Below the pieces are notes generated by a model that had not been told where the DNA came from, ran no database searches, and saw only the letters and a program-made list of their open reading frames with translations. Both the position numbers and the translations under genes were made by a program. From a bacterium (GTDB taxonomy: Bacteria > Sysuimicrobiota > Sysuimicrobiia > Sysuimicrobiales > Segetimicrobiaceae), in NCBI GenBank assembly GCA_035295165.1, contig DATGJN010000002.1, positions 1 through 47,505 of the forward strand: a stretch of 47,505 nt of DNA. The letters run 5' to 3'. This document shows positions 1 through 7,717 of the stretch, one piece after another. Position 1 is the stretch's first letter. Every line of letters starts with the position of its first letter.

Positions 1-643
1 CCCGTTCGCGATCAACCGTGCGGCGGCGTTCGGGCTAGCGACCGTAGCGAAGAGCATGCTGCCGAGCCAGCTCGAAGGCTACACGTCGACCCTGTGGCCG
101 TACAAGTATGATCCCAATAAGGCCAGAGCCCTACTCTCGGAAGCCGGGTACGGCAAGGGGTTCAGCGTGACGATCGCGTTCAACGCGGGGAACACCGAAC
201 GCGAGCAGACCGCGGTGCTCGCGCAGGCCGCCCTGCACAACGTCGGCGTGGATGCGAAGGTCGAGGGCATCCCGTGGGGGACGTTCGTCAACAACTACCA
301 GGACGGCAAGATGGCGATGTTCGTGTTGAGCGGCCTGGAACTCCCGATCGTGGACGACTATGTCGACCACATCTTCTACTCGAAAAGCGCCGGCGCCAAG
401 GGGAACTTCGCATTTTACAGCAATCCCCAGGTCGACCGACTGATCGACCAGCTCGGCGGCACGACGGATCCCGCCAAGCGCAAGCAGATCGTGTTCGACA
501 TGCAGCGGTTGATCAACGCGGACGTCCCGAGCGTGCCGATCTACGACGCGCTCCTGATGTACGCGCACCGGGCGTGGGTGAAGGGGTGGGTCCTGTACCC
601 GTCGGGCAACTGGTACTTCTACCCCGTGGAGAAGCGCGCGTAG
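1..643 (+). CDS. ABC transporter substrate-binding protein, C-terminal part (SBP_bac_5 family)
   Basis: Only the last ~213 codons are present; the frame is open from base 2, so the start lies outside the window. The text around AGYGKGFSVTIAF and the later run of aromatic residues match the C-terminal lobe of extracellular family 5 solute-binding proteins, which deliver peptides, nickel or opines to DppBC-type permeases. The last residues (YPSGNWYFYPVEKRA) are a usual end for this family. Two permease genes follow on the same strand after 25 bases, so the three form one operon. The ligand cannot be told from this fragment, and no ATPase gene is in the window. Confidence 0.9.
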   Translation, partial: PFAINRAAAFGLATVAKSMLPSQLEGYTSTLWPYKYDPNKARALLSEAGYGKGFSVTIAFNAGNTEREQTAVLAQAALHNVGVDAKVEGIPWGTFVNNYQDGKMAMFVLSGLELPIVDDYVDHIFYSKSAGAKGNFAFYSNPQVDRLIDQLGGTTDPAKRKQIVFDMQRLINADVPSVPIYDALLMYAHRAWVKGWVLYPSGNWYFYPVEKRA

Positions 644-668
644 GGGAGAGGGCGCGCTGACCGGGTTT

Positions 669-1670
669 GTGGCGCGGCGGCTCCTTGCGGTCCCGCCGAT
701 CCTCGTCGGGATTACGCTTGTCACGTTCCTGCTGTTACACGTCGTGCCCGGCGATCCGGCGCGGATGTACCTCGGCGAGGGGGCGCAGGACCCCCGCGTT
801 GTCGCGGCGCTGGATCACGAGTGGGGGCTCGACCGCCCGCTTCCGGTCCAGTACGTAACCTATCTGCGCAACCTCCTGCGGGGCAACCTCGGGTTCTCGA
901 TCCACTCGGGCCGCCCCGTGGCGGACGACCTCCGCCACTTCCTGCCCGCGACGGTGGAACTCAGCCTGCTCAGCTTCCTGATCGCCGTCGCCGTCGGCGT
1001 GCCACTCGGCGTCCTGTCCGGCGCACGCGTCAACACCGGCGCCGACCACGCGAGCCGCATCGGCTCGCTACTGTTCCTGTCGATGCCGAGTTTCTGGTTC
1101 GGCCTGATCGTAATCTACGTGGGCTACTTCGTGCTCGGGTGGCTGCCGTCGCCGACCGGCCGGCTGGGCATGACCGACATCGCCCCCCCGCCGGTCACCG
1201 GCCTCTACACGATCGACAGCGTGCTCGCCGGCGACCCGGGCGCGCTCGTGCGGGCGCTGTGGTATCTCTTGCCGCCGGCGTTCACCCTCGCGCTCCCCTC
1301 GCTCGGCCTCGTCGTCCGGATGCTCCGCACCAGCATCGTCGAGGTATTGGGCCAGGACTACGTGCGGACCGCGCGGAGCAAGGGTGTGGCGGGCCGCGGC
1401 GTGCTGTACCGTCACGCCCTGCGCAACGCGCTCATCCCGACCGTCACCGTGCTGGGGGTCCAGTTCGGCCTCCTGTTCAGCGGAAACGTCCTGGTCGAAG
1501 CCGTGTTCTCGTGGCCCGGAATCGGCGGCTATCTCGTCCAAGCGATCCAGTGGCTCGACTACTCGGCCGTCATGGGCTGCACGCTGCTGATCGCGGCGCT
1601 GTTTGTCGCGGTGAACGTGCTCGTGGACTTCACGTACGCGTTCCTCGATCCTCGGGTGCACTATGGGTAG
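669..1670 (+). CDS. ABC transporter permease, DppB/OppB type
   Basis: A 333-residue inner-membrane permease of the dipeptide/oligopeptide/nickel importer class. An N-terminal membrane segment (VPPILVGITLVTFLLLHVVPGDPA) carries the family's PGDP signature. The BPD_transp_1 region fills residues ~95-330 with five more hydrophobic segments, and the EAA loop is visible near residues 225-255 (DYVRTARSKGVAGRGVLYRHALRNALIP). GTG at 669 is used as the start. A purine-rich SD-like stretch at 645-653 lies 15 bases away and would fit an in-frame CTG at 657 better, so the protein may begin four residues earlier. It forms a heterodimer with the next gene product. Confidence 0.93.
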   Translation: MARRLLAVPPILVGITLVTFLLLHVVPGDPARMYLGEGAQDPRVVAALDHEWGLDRPLPVQYVTYLRNLLRGNLGFSIHSGRPVADDLRHFLPATVELSLLSFLIAVAVGVPLGVLSGARVNTGADHASRIGSLLFLSMPSFWFGLIVIYVGYFVLGWLPSPTGRLGMTDIAPPPVTGLYTIDSVLAGDPGALVRALWYLLPPAFTLALPSLGLVVRMLRTSIVEVLGQDYVRTARSKGVAGRGVLYRHALRNALIPTVTVLGVQFGLLFSGNVLVEAVFSWPGIGGYLVQAIQWLDYSAVMGCTLLIAALFVAVNVLVDFTYAFLDPRVHYG

Positions 1671-1687
1671 CCCAGGCCGGTCGTCCT

Positions 1688-2572
1688 ATGGCTGACGTCG
1701 CCGCTCACCCCGCGGTCGCCATCGGCAGCCAGTGGCGGATGGCCGGGCGCCGTCTCCGCCGCAACGGCCTCTCGCTCGTCGGGCTTGTGATCCTGCTCCT
1801 CTGGACCGTGATCGGGACCGCAGCGCCGCTCGTCGCGCCGCACGATCCCGTCGCGGTGGACGTCGCGGATCGGCTCCAGCCGCCGAGCCGCGCCCACCTG
1901 CTGGGGACGGATTTCTACGGGCGGGACGTGCTCAGCCGGATCGTCTACGGCGCCCGCTACGACCTCGCGATCGCGATCGTGGCCGTCGGGGTGGCGGCGG
2001 GGGTGGGGACGCCGTTCGGCGTCGTGGCGGGATACTACGGCGCGCACGTGGACGACGCGATCATGCGCGTGTGCGACGTGCTGCTCGCGTTTCCGAGCCT
2101 CGTCCTCGCCTTGGCCCTGGGCGCCGCGCTGGGGCCCGGCCTGTGGAAGGCGGTGCTCGCCGTGGCGATCACGAGCATCGCCGGCTATGCGCGGCTGGCC
2201 CGCGGTTCGACGCTCGTCGGCCGCGAGGAAACGTACGTGGAAGCCGCCCGCGCCCAGGGCGCGTCCGATGTGCGGATCCTTTGGCGGTACGTTTTTCCGA
2301 ACATCGTCTCGCCCGTCGTCGTCCGCTCGACGATCGGGATGGGGTTCAGCGTGTTGTTGGCAGCAAGCCTGAGCTTCGTCGGCCTGGGCGCCCAGCCGCC
2401 GACGCCGGAGTGGGGCGCGATGATCAACGAGGGCCGGAACGAGCTCGTCACGGGCGTGTGGTGGGTCTCCACGTTTCCCGGTCTCGCGATCATGTCCGTC
2501 GTCCTCGGCTTCAACCTGCTCGGCGACGGAATCCGGGACATCCTGGATCCCCGGGGCGCGACGCGGATCTAG
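1688..2572 (+). CDS. ABC transporter permease, DppC/OppC type
   Basis: A 294-residue permease, the second half of the peptide-type importer. It has the OppC N-terminal helix (LVGLVILLLWTVIGTAAPLVAP), the family's LLGTDFYGRDVLSR motif near residue 75, and an EAA loop around ETYVEAARAQGASDVRILWRYVFPN. It ends in the typical NLLGDGIRDILDPR. ATG at 1688 is chosen because the DppC family starts here, although the frame stays open far upstream inside the previous gene as a by-product of high G+C. It follows the DppB-type gene by 17 bases. The ATP-binding subunits must be encoded elsewhere. Confidence 0.94.
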   Translation: MADVAAHPAVAIGSQWRMAGRRLRRNGLSLVGLVILLLWTVIGTAAPLVAPHDPVAVDVADRLQPPSRAHLLGTDFYGRDVLSRIVYGARYDLAIAIVAVGVAAGVGTPFGVVAGYYGAHVDDAIMRVCDVLLAFPSLVLALALGAALGPGLWKAVLAVAITSIAGYARLARGSTLVGREETYVEAARAQGASDVRILWRYVFPNIVSPVVVRSTIGMGFSVLLAASLSFVGLGAQPPTPEWGAMINEGRNELVTGVWWVSTFPGLAIMSVVLGFNLLGDGIRDILDPRGATRI

Positions 2573-2743
2573 GAGAATCGCCGGGCGCTTCGGGGCCCAT
2601 CACGCGCTGGTCCACAGCGTGACTGCGGGGTCCAACGAACGCGGTGTGCGTTACTGTCTGGCTGCGCAGGGCTGAAGCCATGTCAAGATGAGATCCGCCG
2701 GCCCGGGCGTCAACGAGGTGCGCGGCACCATCGAGCGAACCTA

Positions 2744-2833
2744 GCACGCCCATTGACGTCCCGTGTAGTCGCCGGGGCCGTGCGGAGTGTGGCACGTCAC
2801 GCAGCTCTGGCCTAGATCGTAGCACGCTATAGG
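2744..2833 (-). pseudogene. Possible cytochrome c remnant with one CXXCH motif
   Basis: A 30-codon stop-to-stop frame on the minus strand reads, in its middle, GQSCVTCHTPHGPGDYTGR. CVTCH (bases 2803-2789) is a perfect c-type heme attachment motif, and the context QSCVTCHTPHG is usual for multiheme or class I cytochromes c. There is no start codon, and stops lie on both sides. If it is real, it is a fossil of a cytochrome gene removed by deletion. Chance occurrence in GC-rich DNA is possible. Confidence 0.3.
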
Positions 2834-2880
2834 CTAGGTCCCGTCAGGCGAACAGGGGCGTGCGCGGCCGACAAAGAGAG

Positions 2881-2911
2881 CGGGGCACCCCGGCGGGACC
2901 GGGGTGCCCCG
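2881..2911 (-). terminator. GC-rich hairpin terminator
   Basis: A perfect 13-bp stem (CGGGGCACCCCGG with its complement) closes a 5-base loop. It lies 26 bases beyond the stop of the minus-strand aminotransferase and is followed on that strand by CTCTCTTTG, a weak pyrimidine tract. It could also act on the convergent ABC operon. Confidence 0.75.
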
Positions 2912-2936
2912 TATCGCGATGCTCCGCAGATGAGGT

Positions 2937-4289
2937 CTAGCGGGAGGCCGCCGTGATCGCCTCCCGCAGCACCGTCACGATGCGGTCCAACGTCTCCACC
3001 GGGGTCATGAGCGGCGGCGCCAGGCAGATCGTGTCCCCGATCGCGGGGTCCGCAGAGCCGGCGCGGAGGCGGGGCAGCAGCCCGCGGGACATCGACTCGC
3101 GCACCACCTTCGGTCCCAGACCAAGCGCAGGTTTCTTCGTGGCCTTGTCCTCGACCAGTTCCACCCCGCACATCATCCCGAGGCCGCGCACGTCGCCGAC
3201 CGCAGGCAAGTCCCGCAGGGTTTCCAGTCCCGAGAGCAGCCGCCGTCCCATCTCGCCGGCCCGCTCGACCAGGCCTTCGCGCTCGATGATCTCGACGTTT
3301 CTGAGACCGACCGCGCAGCACACCGGGTGCCCCGAGTAGGTCGCCGCGTGCATGTACTTCCGGTCCGGCGGCGCTTCCTGGATGGCCGCGTGCACGCGCT
3401 CGGAGACCAAGATCCCCCCGAGCGGCAGGTACGCGCTCGTGACGCCCTTGGCAAACGAGACCAAGTCGGGCTCCACTCCCCAGTGCCCCATCGCAAACCA
3501 CCGCCCGGTCCGACCGAACCCGGTAATGACCTCGTCTGTGATCAGCAGCACCTCGTGCTTGTTGCAGATCTCCCGCACGCGGGGCCAGTACGTCGGCGGC
3601 GGCACGATCACGCCGCCGGCACCCATCACCGGCTCGCCGATAACGGCGGCCACGGTTTCCGGCCCCTCCTTCAGGATGACCTGCTCGAGCGCATCCGCCG
3701 CCTCCAGCCCGGAGTCGCCCTTGCCCGACGCGCGATACGGGTAGGGAGGAGGAGCCTGGATGAAGTTCGGGACGAGCGGTCCGAACATCTTGTGATAGGC
3801 GGCCATGCCGGTCGCGCTCATCGCCGCCATCGTCACCCCGTGGTACGCGTGGACGCGCGAGATGATCTTGACCTTCTCCGGTTTGCCGAGCACCTTCCAG
3901 AAGAACCGCGCGGTCTTGAACGCGGATTCGTTCGACTCGGCGCCCCCGGTCGTGAAGTACACCGCCGACGTGCTCGGATACGCAAGCTTCACGATGCGCT
4001 GCGCGAGCCGAATCATCGGCGTGTTCGACTGTCCCGCGTAGGCCGACGCGAAGGCAATCTTTCGCATCTGCTCGGCCGCCACATCGGCCAGCTCGCCCCG
4101 CCCGTGCCCGATGTTGACGTTCCACAGGCCCGCGAGGCCGTCGATGTACTCGCGGCCGTCCGCGTCCTTCAGGATCGCCCCGCGTCCCTCGACGATCAGG
4201 AGCGGGTGCTCGTGATCTCTCGGATGGTGGAGCGGATGAATCAGGTGCCGCCGGTCCTCTTGGAGCAGGAGCTGGGTATCGTCCGCCAT
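2937..4289 (-). CDS. Class III PLP-dependent aminotransferase (omega-amino acid:pyruvate type)
   Basis: A 450-residue cytosolic fold-type I aminotransferase of the class III (ornithine/omega-amino acid) family. Visible marks are TGGAESNESAFKTARFF (phosphate-binding region), AYHGVTMAAMSATG, the PLP-binding aspartate in LLITDEVITGFGRTG, and the Schiff-base lysine in SFAKGVTSAYLPLGG. The enzyme should move an amino group from an omega- or beta-amino acid to pyruvate or another keto acid; the exact donor is not evident. ATG at 4289 is chosen because GGAGGGAGG lies directly upstream; an ATG six codons earlier would place the SD inside the gene. It stands alone, convergent with the ABC operon. Confidence 0.92.
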   Translation of the reverse strand: MADDTQLLLQEDRRHLIHPLHHPRDHEHPLLIVEGRGAILKDADGREYIDGLAGLWNVNIGHGRGELADVAAEQMRKIAFASAYAGQSNTPMIRLAQRIVKLAYPSTSAVYFTTGGAESNESAFKTARFFWKVLGKPEKVKIISRVHAYHGVTMAAMSATGMAAYHKMFGPLVPNFIQAPPPYPYRASGKGDSGLEAADALEQVILKEGPETVAAVIGEPVMGAGGVIVPPPTYWPRVREICNKHEVLLITDEVITGFGRTGRWFAMGHWGVEPDLVSFAKGVTSAYLPLGGILVSERVHAAIQEAPPDRKYMHAATYSGHPVCCAVGLRNVEIIEREGLVERAGEMGRRLLSGLETLRDLPAVGDVRGLGMMCGVELVEDKATKKPALGLGPKVVRESMSRGLLPRLRAGSADPAIGDTICLAPPLMTPVETLDRIVTVLREAITAASR

Positions 4290-4422
4290 GGTGCCTCCCT
4301 CCGTCATCCCCTCGCGTACTCTCGCCGGAACTCCGACGTCACGCGGTCCGGCAGCGGTCGGCGCGGGATGCGTTCAGGATATTCTCTGCGCGATGCATGG
4401 ACTCCCTGTATCACGAGTGTGC

Positions 4423-5318
4423 TTAGAGATCCAGGAGGAGCTGGCAGGGCGCATCGACCCGCCGGATGTACCGCGCGGCCTCCATCCCGGCGCGCGTCTT
4501 CTCGGCCTCGACGGTGCGCGACACGGCGGCCCGGTAACCGCCCGGCGCGTACTTGCCGCCGTACATCTGCGTGTACCGAGCGAGCAGGTCGGGGCGGTAG
4601 CCTTGAAGGAACCGGGTGAACGAGTCACGGGTCACGGCACCGAGGTGAAGCACGTTGTGGCCGAGGAACTGTGCGCCGTGATCCGCCGCCGCCTCCACGA
4701 CGGCCCTGAGATTGTCGCGCGAATCCGTGAGGCCCGGCAGGATCGGGGCGAGCAGGATGCCGCAGCGGATCCCCGCGTCGGCCAGGAGGCGGATCGTCCG
4801 CAGGCGCTGCACCGGCGGCGCGACACTGGGCTCGATCCGCCGCGCAATGCCGGCGTCGGTCGTGACGAGGCTCACGCACACGGTCGCGCCGGCCCCGGCG
4901 GCGAGCCGCCGAAGTACGTCCAGGTCACGGCGGACGAGGGGCGAACGGGTCACGATGCCGACCGGCGTCCGGAACTCGCAGAGCGCTTCCAGGATCCGCC
5001 GGGTGATGCGATAGCGCCCCTCGATCGCTTGGTAGGGATCGGTCGCCGTGCCGAGCGCTACCTGGTCCCGCCGCCACGACGGACGTGCAAGCTCGCGCCG
5101 GAGCACGTCGGGCGCGTTCACCTTGGCGAAGATCTTGGTCGACCACTGATCGATCCCGTCCTCGTCGAGGAACCAATGCGTGCGGCGGGCATAGCGAAAG
5201 GGCAGCCGTGCGCGCACCCCCGGTAGGGATTGATCGACCACTCGAACGGCATGCCCGTGACCCTGTTGATGACTGACTTGACCTCGATCTCGACGATCTC
5301 GCGGTGTCTCACGGGCAT
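4423..5318 (-). pseudogene. Radical SAM protein, spore-photolyase-like (Rv2578c-type), frameshifted
   Basis: Two overlapping frames join into one protein of about 298 residues. The first frame gives VINRVTGMPFEWSINPYRGCAHGCPF and the second continues YARRTHWFLDEDGIDQW, then ALGTATDPYQAIEGRYRITR and GILLAPILPGLTDS, all typical of the SplB-like radical SAM family. The expected CX3CX2C cluster motif reads CAHGC-PF followed by a missing Cys. One T (an A on the plus strand, between 5195 and 5196) is absent, which shifts the frame and removes the third Fe-S cysteine. This may be a sequencing error or a true inactivation. Start: ATG at 5318, with no SD and possibly leaderless. The family is linked to DNA repair by homology to spore photoproduct lyase, and a LexA-type box in the promoter agrees with that. 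Confidence 0.85.
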
Positions 5319-5319
5319 A

Positions 5320-5349
5320 ATCGTATATGCGAACGTACGTTCGAGTCAA
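5320..5349 (-). promoter_or_regulatory. SOS promoter: LexA box between -35 and -10
   Basis: On the minus strand TTGACT (5349-5344) is followed at once by CGAACGTACGTTCG (5343-5330), a perfect 14-bp palindrome that fits the Gram-positive LexA/DinR consensus CGAACRNRYGTTCG. A -10-like TATACG (5327-5322, 16-base spacer) or TACGAT (5325-5320, 18-base spacer) follows, just before the ATG at 5318. LexA bound here would block the promoter. Palindrome and hexamers are seen directly; LexA control is inferred. Confidence 0.75.
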
Positions 5350-5485
5350 GAGGGGCCGGATGGAGGACGGCAAGGTGGCGCGGAGCGCGTGGGTCCGGTC
5401 GACGGCACGGCTCGGGCCCGAGCGGAGAAGCATGCGTGGCGCCTGCCTGTGGCGGCCCGGTCGTGCGTGGGAAACAAAGGGGAAC

Positions 5486-5520
5486 GAAAAACGAGAAGGG
5501 GAGCCCGACGCGACTCCCCC
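5486..5520 (-). terminator. Rho-independent terminator of the cupredoxin gene
   Basis: On the minus strand a GGGGAG / CTCCCC stem with a ten-base loop is followed by TTCTCGTTTTTCG. It lies 35 bases beyond the cupredoxin stop. It is one of the few hairpins in this window with a real T tract. Confidence 0.7.
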
Positions 5521-5554
5521 TCGTAGCCCGATAGGTGTTGCGCCTTTGATGGCC

Positions 5555-6007
5555 CTAGGGCTTGTAGCCGGCGGGCCACACGACGAACGTGCCGACCTGC
5601 CCGAGCGACGCGTGATTGTACTGCTCGCACAAGAAGTTGACCTGGACCTGAGACTTCGGAACAAACGTGACCTGAGCCGTCTTGCCTTGGTCGACCAGGA
5701 TGTACTTCCAGCCGTCTTTGGCGATGCCTTCCTTCGCATCGCCGGACACGGTGTAGTCCACCGTCGACCAAAACTGCGAGCCGATGCTGTGCGCCCGGCC
5801 GGGATGATCCTTGTCGTCGTTGGTGATTTGGAGCGTCACCCGTTCGCCGACGTTCATCGTGATGACGCTCGGGTCGTACTTGAACGACACCATCGATACC
5901 TTGATCACGCGCGTCGGCGGAGTCTGCGCCGACGTCACGAGGCTTGCACCGAACAGCAGCGCCCCCCCGAGGAGCGATGCCATCACCACCCGCGTTCGCA
6001 AGAACAT
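5555..6007 (-). CDS. Secreted cupredoxin, rusticyanin/sulfocyanin-like, with Gln in the axial-ligand position
   Basis: A 150-residue exported protein. Residues 1-27 are a signal peptide ending TSA-Q. The body is a beta-sandwich of cupredoxin type with a candidate first ligand His73 (GRAHSIG) and the C-terminal ligand loop FLCEQYNHASLGQVGTFVV (Cys127, His132). The Cys-X4-His-X4 spacing equals rusticyanin, but the axial Met position holds Gln137, as in stellacyanins. It is probably a periplasmic or surface electron carrier. An AGGAGG lies one base before ATG 6007, too close; a TTG at 6001 (codon 3) has a seven-base spacing and may be the true start. A good promoter and a terminator bracket it as a single gene. 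Confidence 0.85.
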   Translation of the reverse strand: MFLRTRVVMASLLGGALLFGASLVTSAQTPPTRVIKVSMVSFKYDPSVITMNVGERVTLQITNDDKDHPGRAHSIGSQFWSTVDYTVSGDAKEGIAKDGWKYILVDQGKTAQVTFVPKSQVQVNFLCEQYNHASLGQVGTFVVWPAGYKP

Positions 6008-6033
6008 CCCTCCTTGAACACGCCGTTTGCCCG

Positions 6034-6062
6034 ATGATAGCAACAGAGCGCGATGGCTCCAA
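6034..6062 (-). promoter_or_regulatory. Promoter of the cupredoxin gene
   Basis: Minus-strand TTGGAG (6062-6057), a 17-base spacer and TATCAT (6039-6034) form a sigma-70-type promoter 27 bases upstream of the ATG. The -10 matches the consensus at five of six positions. Confidence 0.55.
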
Positions 6063-6072
6063 GTAAAAGTCA

Positions 6073-6087
6073 TGTCACGGGGTGACA
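6073..6087. promoter_or_regulatory. Inverted repeat, possible operator
   Basis: TGTCAC-GGG-GTGACA is a perfect 6-3-6 palindrome ten bases upstream of the cupredoxin -35 box and in the divergent gap before the hydrolase gene. A transcription factor site is inferred from position and symmetry only. Confidence 0.35.
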
Positions 6088-6236
6088 CGCTCTTCACATC
6101 TGCCTCGTTCCCGTGCGCGGGCGGTGCGGCGTGCGGGAACGAGGTCCGCATTGGAGCAACCAAAACAAGGGAAGGGGCCCCGGCGGGAGAAATGTTGCCT
6201 CCAGAGTCACGGATCCCGTGTGCGTGGGGAGGGGCG

Positions 6237-7196
6237 ATGCCGGACGCTCGCCCAGTCGAAGGGTTCCTATCGTTCCACGGGTTTCGCGTCTGGTACCGCA
6301 TTGTCGGCGTACGCGAGGATCCCGGCAAGTTCCCGCTGCTGGTGCTGCACGGCGGCCCTGGCGCCGCGCATGACTACCTGGAACCCCTTGAGGCGATCGC
6401 CGCCACAGGGCGCCGCGTCGTTCTCTACGACCAGTTGGGGTGCGGGAGATCCGACAAACCGCACAACCCGTCGATGTGGGCCGTGGGACTGTTCGTTGAG
6501 GAGATCGGGGTGGTGCGGCGCGTATTGGGATTGACGCGGATCCACCTCCTCGGCCAGTCGTGGGGCGGCATGCTCGCGATGGAGTACGCGGCGACCCGCC
6601 CGCCGGGGCTGGCCAGCCTCACCGTCGCCAGCTCCCCGGCGAGCATGCGGCAGTGGGTTGAGGAGGCCAACCGACTGCGAAGCGAGCTCCCGCCGGAGGT
6701 GCAGGAGACGCTCCTCCGGCATGAGGCCGCCGGAACGACCCAGGACCAGGCCTACCAGGAGGCGATGCTGGTCTACTACCGCCGCCACGTCTGCCGGGTG
6801 AACCCGTGGCCGGACTGCCTGAACCGAACGTTCGCCCAACTGGCGGCTGATCCCGAAGTCTATCACACGATGAACGGGCCGAGCGAGTTCCACGTAATCG
6901 GGACGTTGAAGGACTGGACGATCGTGGACCGGCTCGGCGCGATCCGCGTGCCGACGCTGGTCACGTCGGGCCGATACGACGAAGCTACGCCGGCAATTGC
7001 CGAGACGATCCACCGAGGCATCGGCGGCTCCGAATGGATCCTCTTCGAGCACAGCTCGCACACCGCGCATATCGAAGAAGCCGAGCGGTATTGCGCGGTC
7101 CTGGATCAATTTCTCTCCCGAGTAGAGCAGAGGGGCCCGACCACCGCGCGGTCCGCCGACCGGGCAAGCCCAGGTCCGAGGGATTCAGGGATCTAG
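6237..7196 (+). CDS. Alpha/beta hydrolase, proline iminopeptidase-like (peptidase family S33)
   Basis: A 319-residue hydrolase. HGGPG (38-42) is the oxyanion-hole motif of proline iminopeptidases, GQSWGG (106-111) holds nucleophile Ser108, and the triad is completed by Asp248 (GRYDEATP) and His275 (SSHTAHIEE). Members release N-terminal proline or act on small amides and esters; the substrate is not known here. ATG at 6237 follows a GGGGAGGGG SD. The family normally ends near residue 295; the last ~25 residues (GPTTARSADRASPGPRDSGI) look unrelated and run into a repeat that borders a truncated SDR gene, so the 3' end may be a rearrangement junction. Confidence 0.88.
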   Translation: MPDARPVEGFLSFHGFRVWYRIVGVREDPGKFPLLVLHGGPGAAHDYLEPLEAIAATGRRVVLYDQLGCGRSDKPHNPSMWAVGLFVEEIGVVRRVLGLTRIHLLGQSWGGMLAMEYAATRPPGLASLTVASSPASMRQWVEEANRLRSELPPEVQETLLRHEAAGTTQDQAYQEAMLVYYRRHVCRVNPWPDCLNRTFAQLAADPEVYHTMNGPSEFHVIGTLKDWTIVDRLGAIRVPTLVTSGRYDEATPAIAETIHRGIGGSEWILFEHSSHTAHIEEAERYCAVLDQFLSRVEQRGPTTARSADRASPGPRDSGI

Positions 7197-7251
7197 ATCA
7201 CATAACGGGGATTCTAAAACCTAGGACCCAGGGATTCCGGGGGTCGGATCA
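7169..7251. repeat. Imperfect direct repeat at a gene junction
   Basis: Two copies of a ~32-base unit, 7169-7200 and 7220-7251, share CC-AGG-CC-AGGGATTC-GGG-TC-GATCA at an offset of 51 bases. A further GGGGATTC lies between them at 7207-7214. The first copy forms the end of the hydrolase gene and the second directly precedes the headless SDR. This suggests slippage or recombination at a deletion scar. Confidence 0.5.
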
Positions 7252-7252
7252 T

Positions 7253-7666
7253 CGTGCCAAAGCGGTTGTGGCACCGCTCATGGTCGAGCGCGGATACGGC
7301 CGGATCATCAATGTGTCGTCGGTCACCGGACCGTTCGTGGCGTACGCCGGCGGGAGCGCCTATGCCGCGGCCAAGGCGGGGATGGACGGTCTGACCCGCA
7401 CGCTCGCCCTGGAACTTGGCCCGCACGGCGTGACGGTCAACTCGGTCGCCCCGGGATGGATCCTGACGAGTCCGACGCCGTCCTCGGTCGTGGTCGACGC
7501 AGGACGCTGCACGCCGGTGGGGCGCGCCGGGCGCCCCGAGGAAGTGGCGGCGGTCGTCGCCTTTCTCGCCGCGGAGTCGGCAAGCTATCTGACGGGGCAA
7601 TCGATCGTGGTCGACGGCGGCAACATCATCCAAGAACACAAAGGTCGCCAAGCGGACGATCGATAG
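7253..7666 (+). pseudogene. SDR-family oxidoreductase, N-terminally truncated (FabG-like)
   Basis: Only the C-terminal ~135 residues of a short-chain dehydrogenase are present. Recognisable are RIINVSSVTG with the catalytic Ser, YAAAKAG with the Tyr-X3-Lys pair, GVTVNSVAPGWI, the substrate-binding loop, and SYLTGQSIVVDGGN, the usual C-terminus. The Rossmann TGxxxGxG half is absent, and the sequence upstream is the hydrolase gene in another frame, so this is a true deletion, not a frameshift. An internal ATG at 7280 could still give a short product, but it could not bind NAD(P). Confidence 0.8.
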
Positions 7667-7717
7667 GTCCGCGTTGCCGCCGCGGCGACGGGTCGTCCCG
7701 GGACGTACCACGGGGAA

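Larger units (their letters stand above)
2573..2936. other. Intergenic region between convergent genes
   Basis: No complete gene is seen in these 364 bases. They hold a minus-strand remnant with a heme-c motif (2744-2833) and a strong hairpin (2881-2911), both listed separately. Confidence 0.7.

Noticed and set aside
821-1687. N-terminal extension of the DppC-type permease through the whole DppB gene
   Set aside because: The frame is open by base composition only; homology and normal family length begin at ATG 1688.
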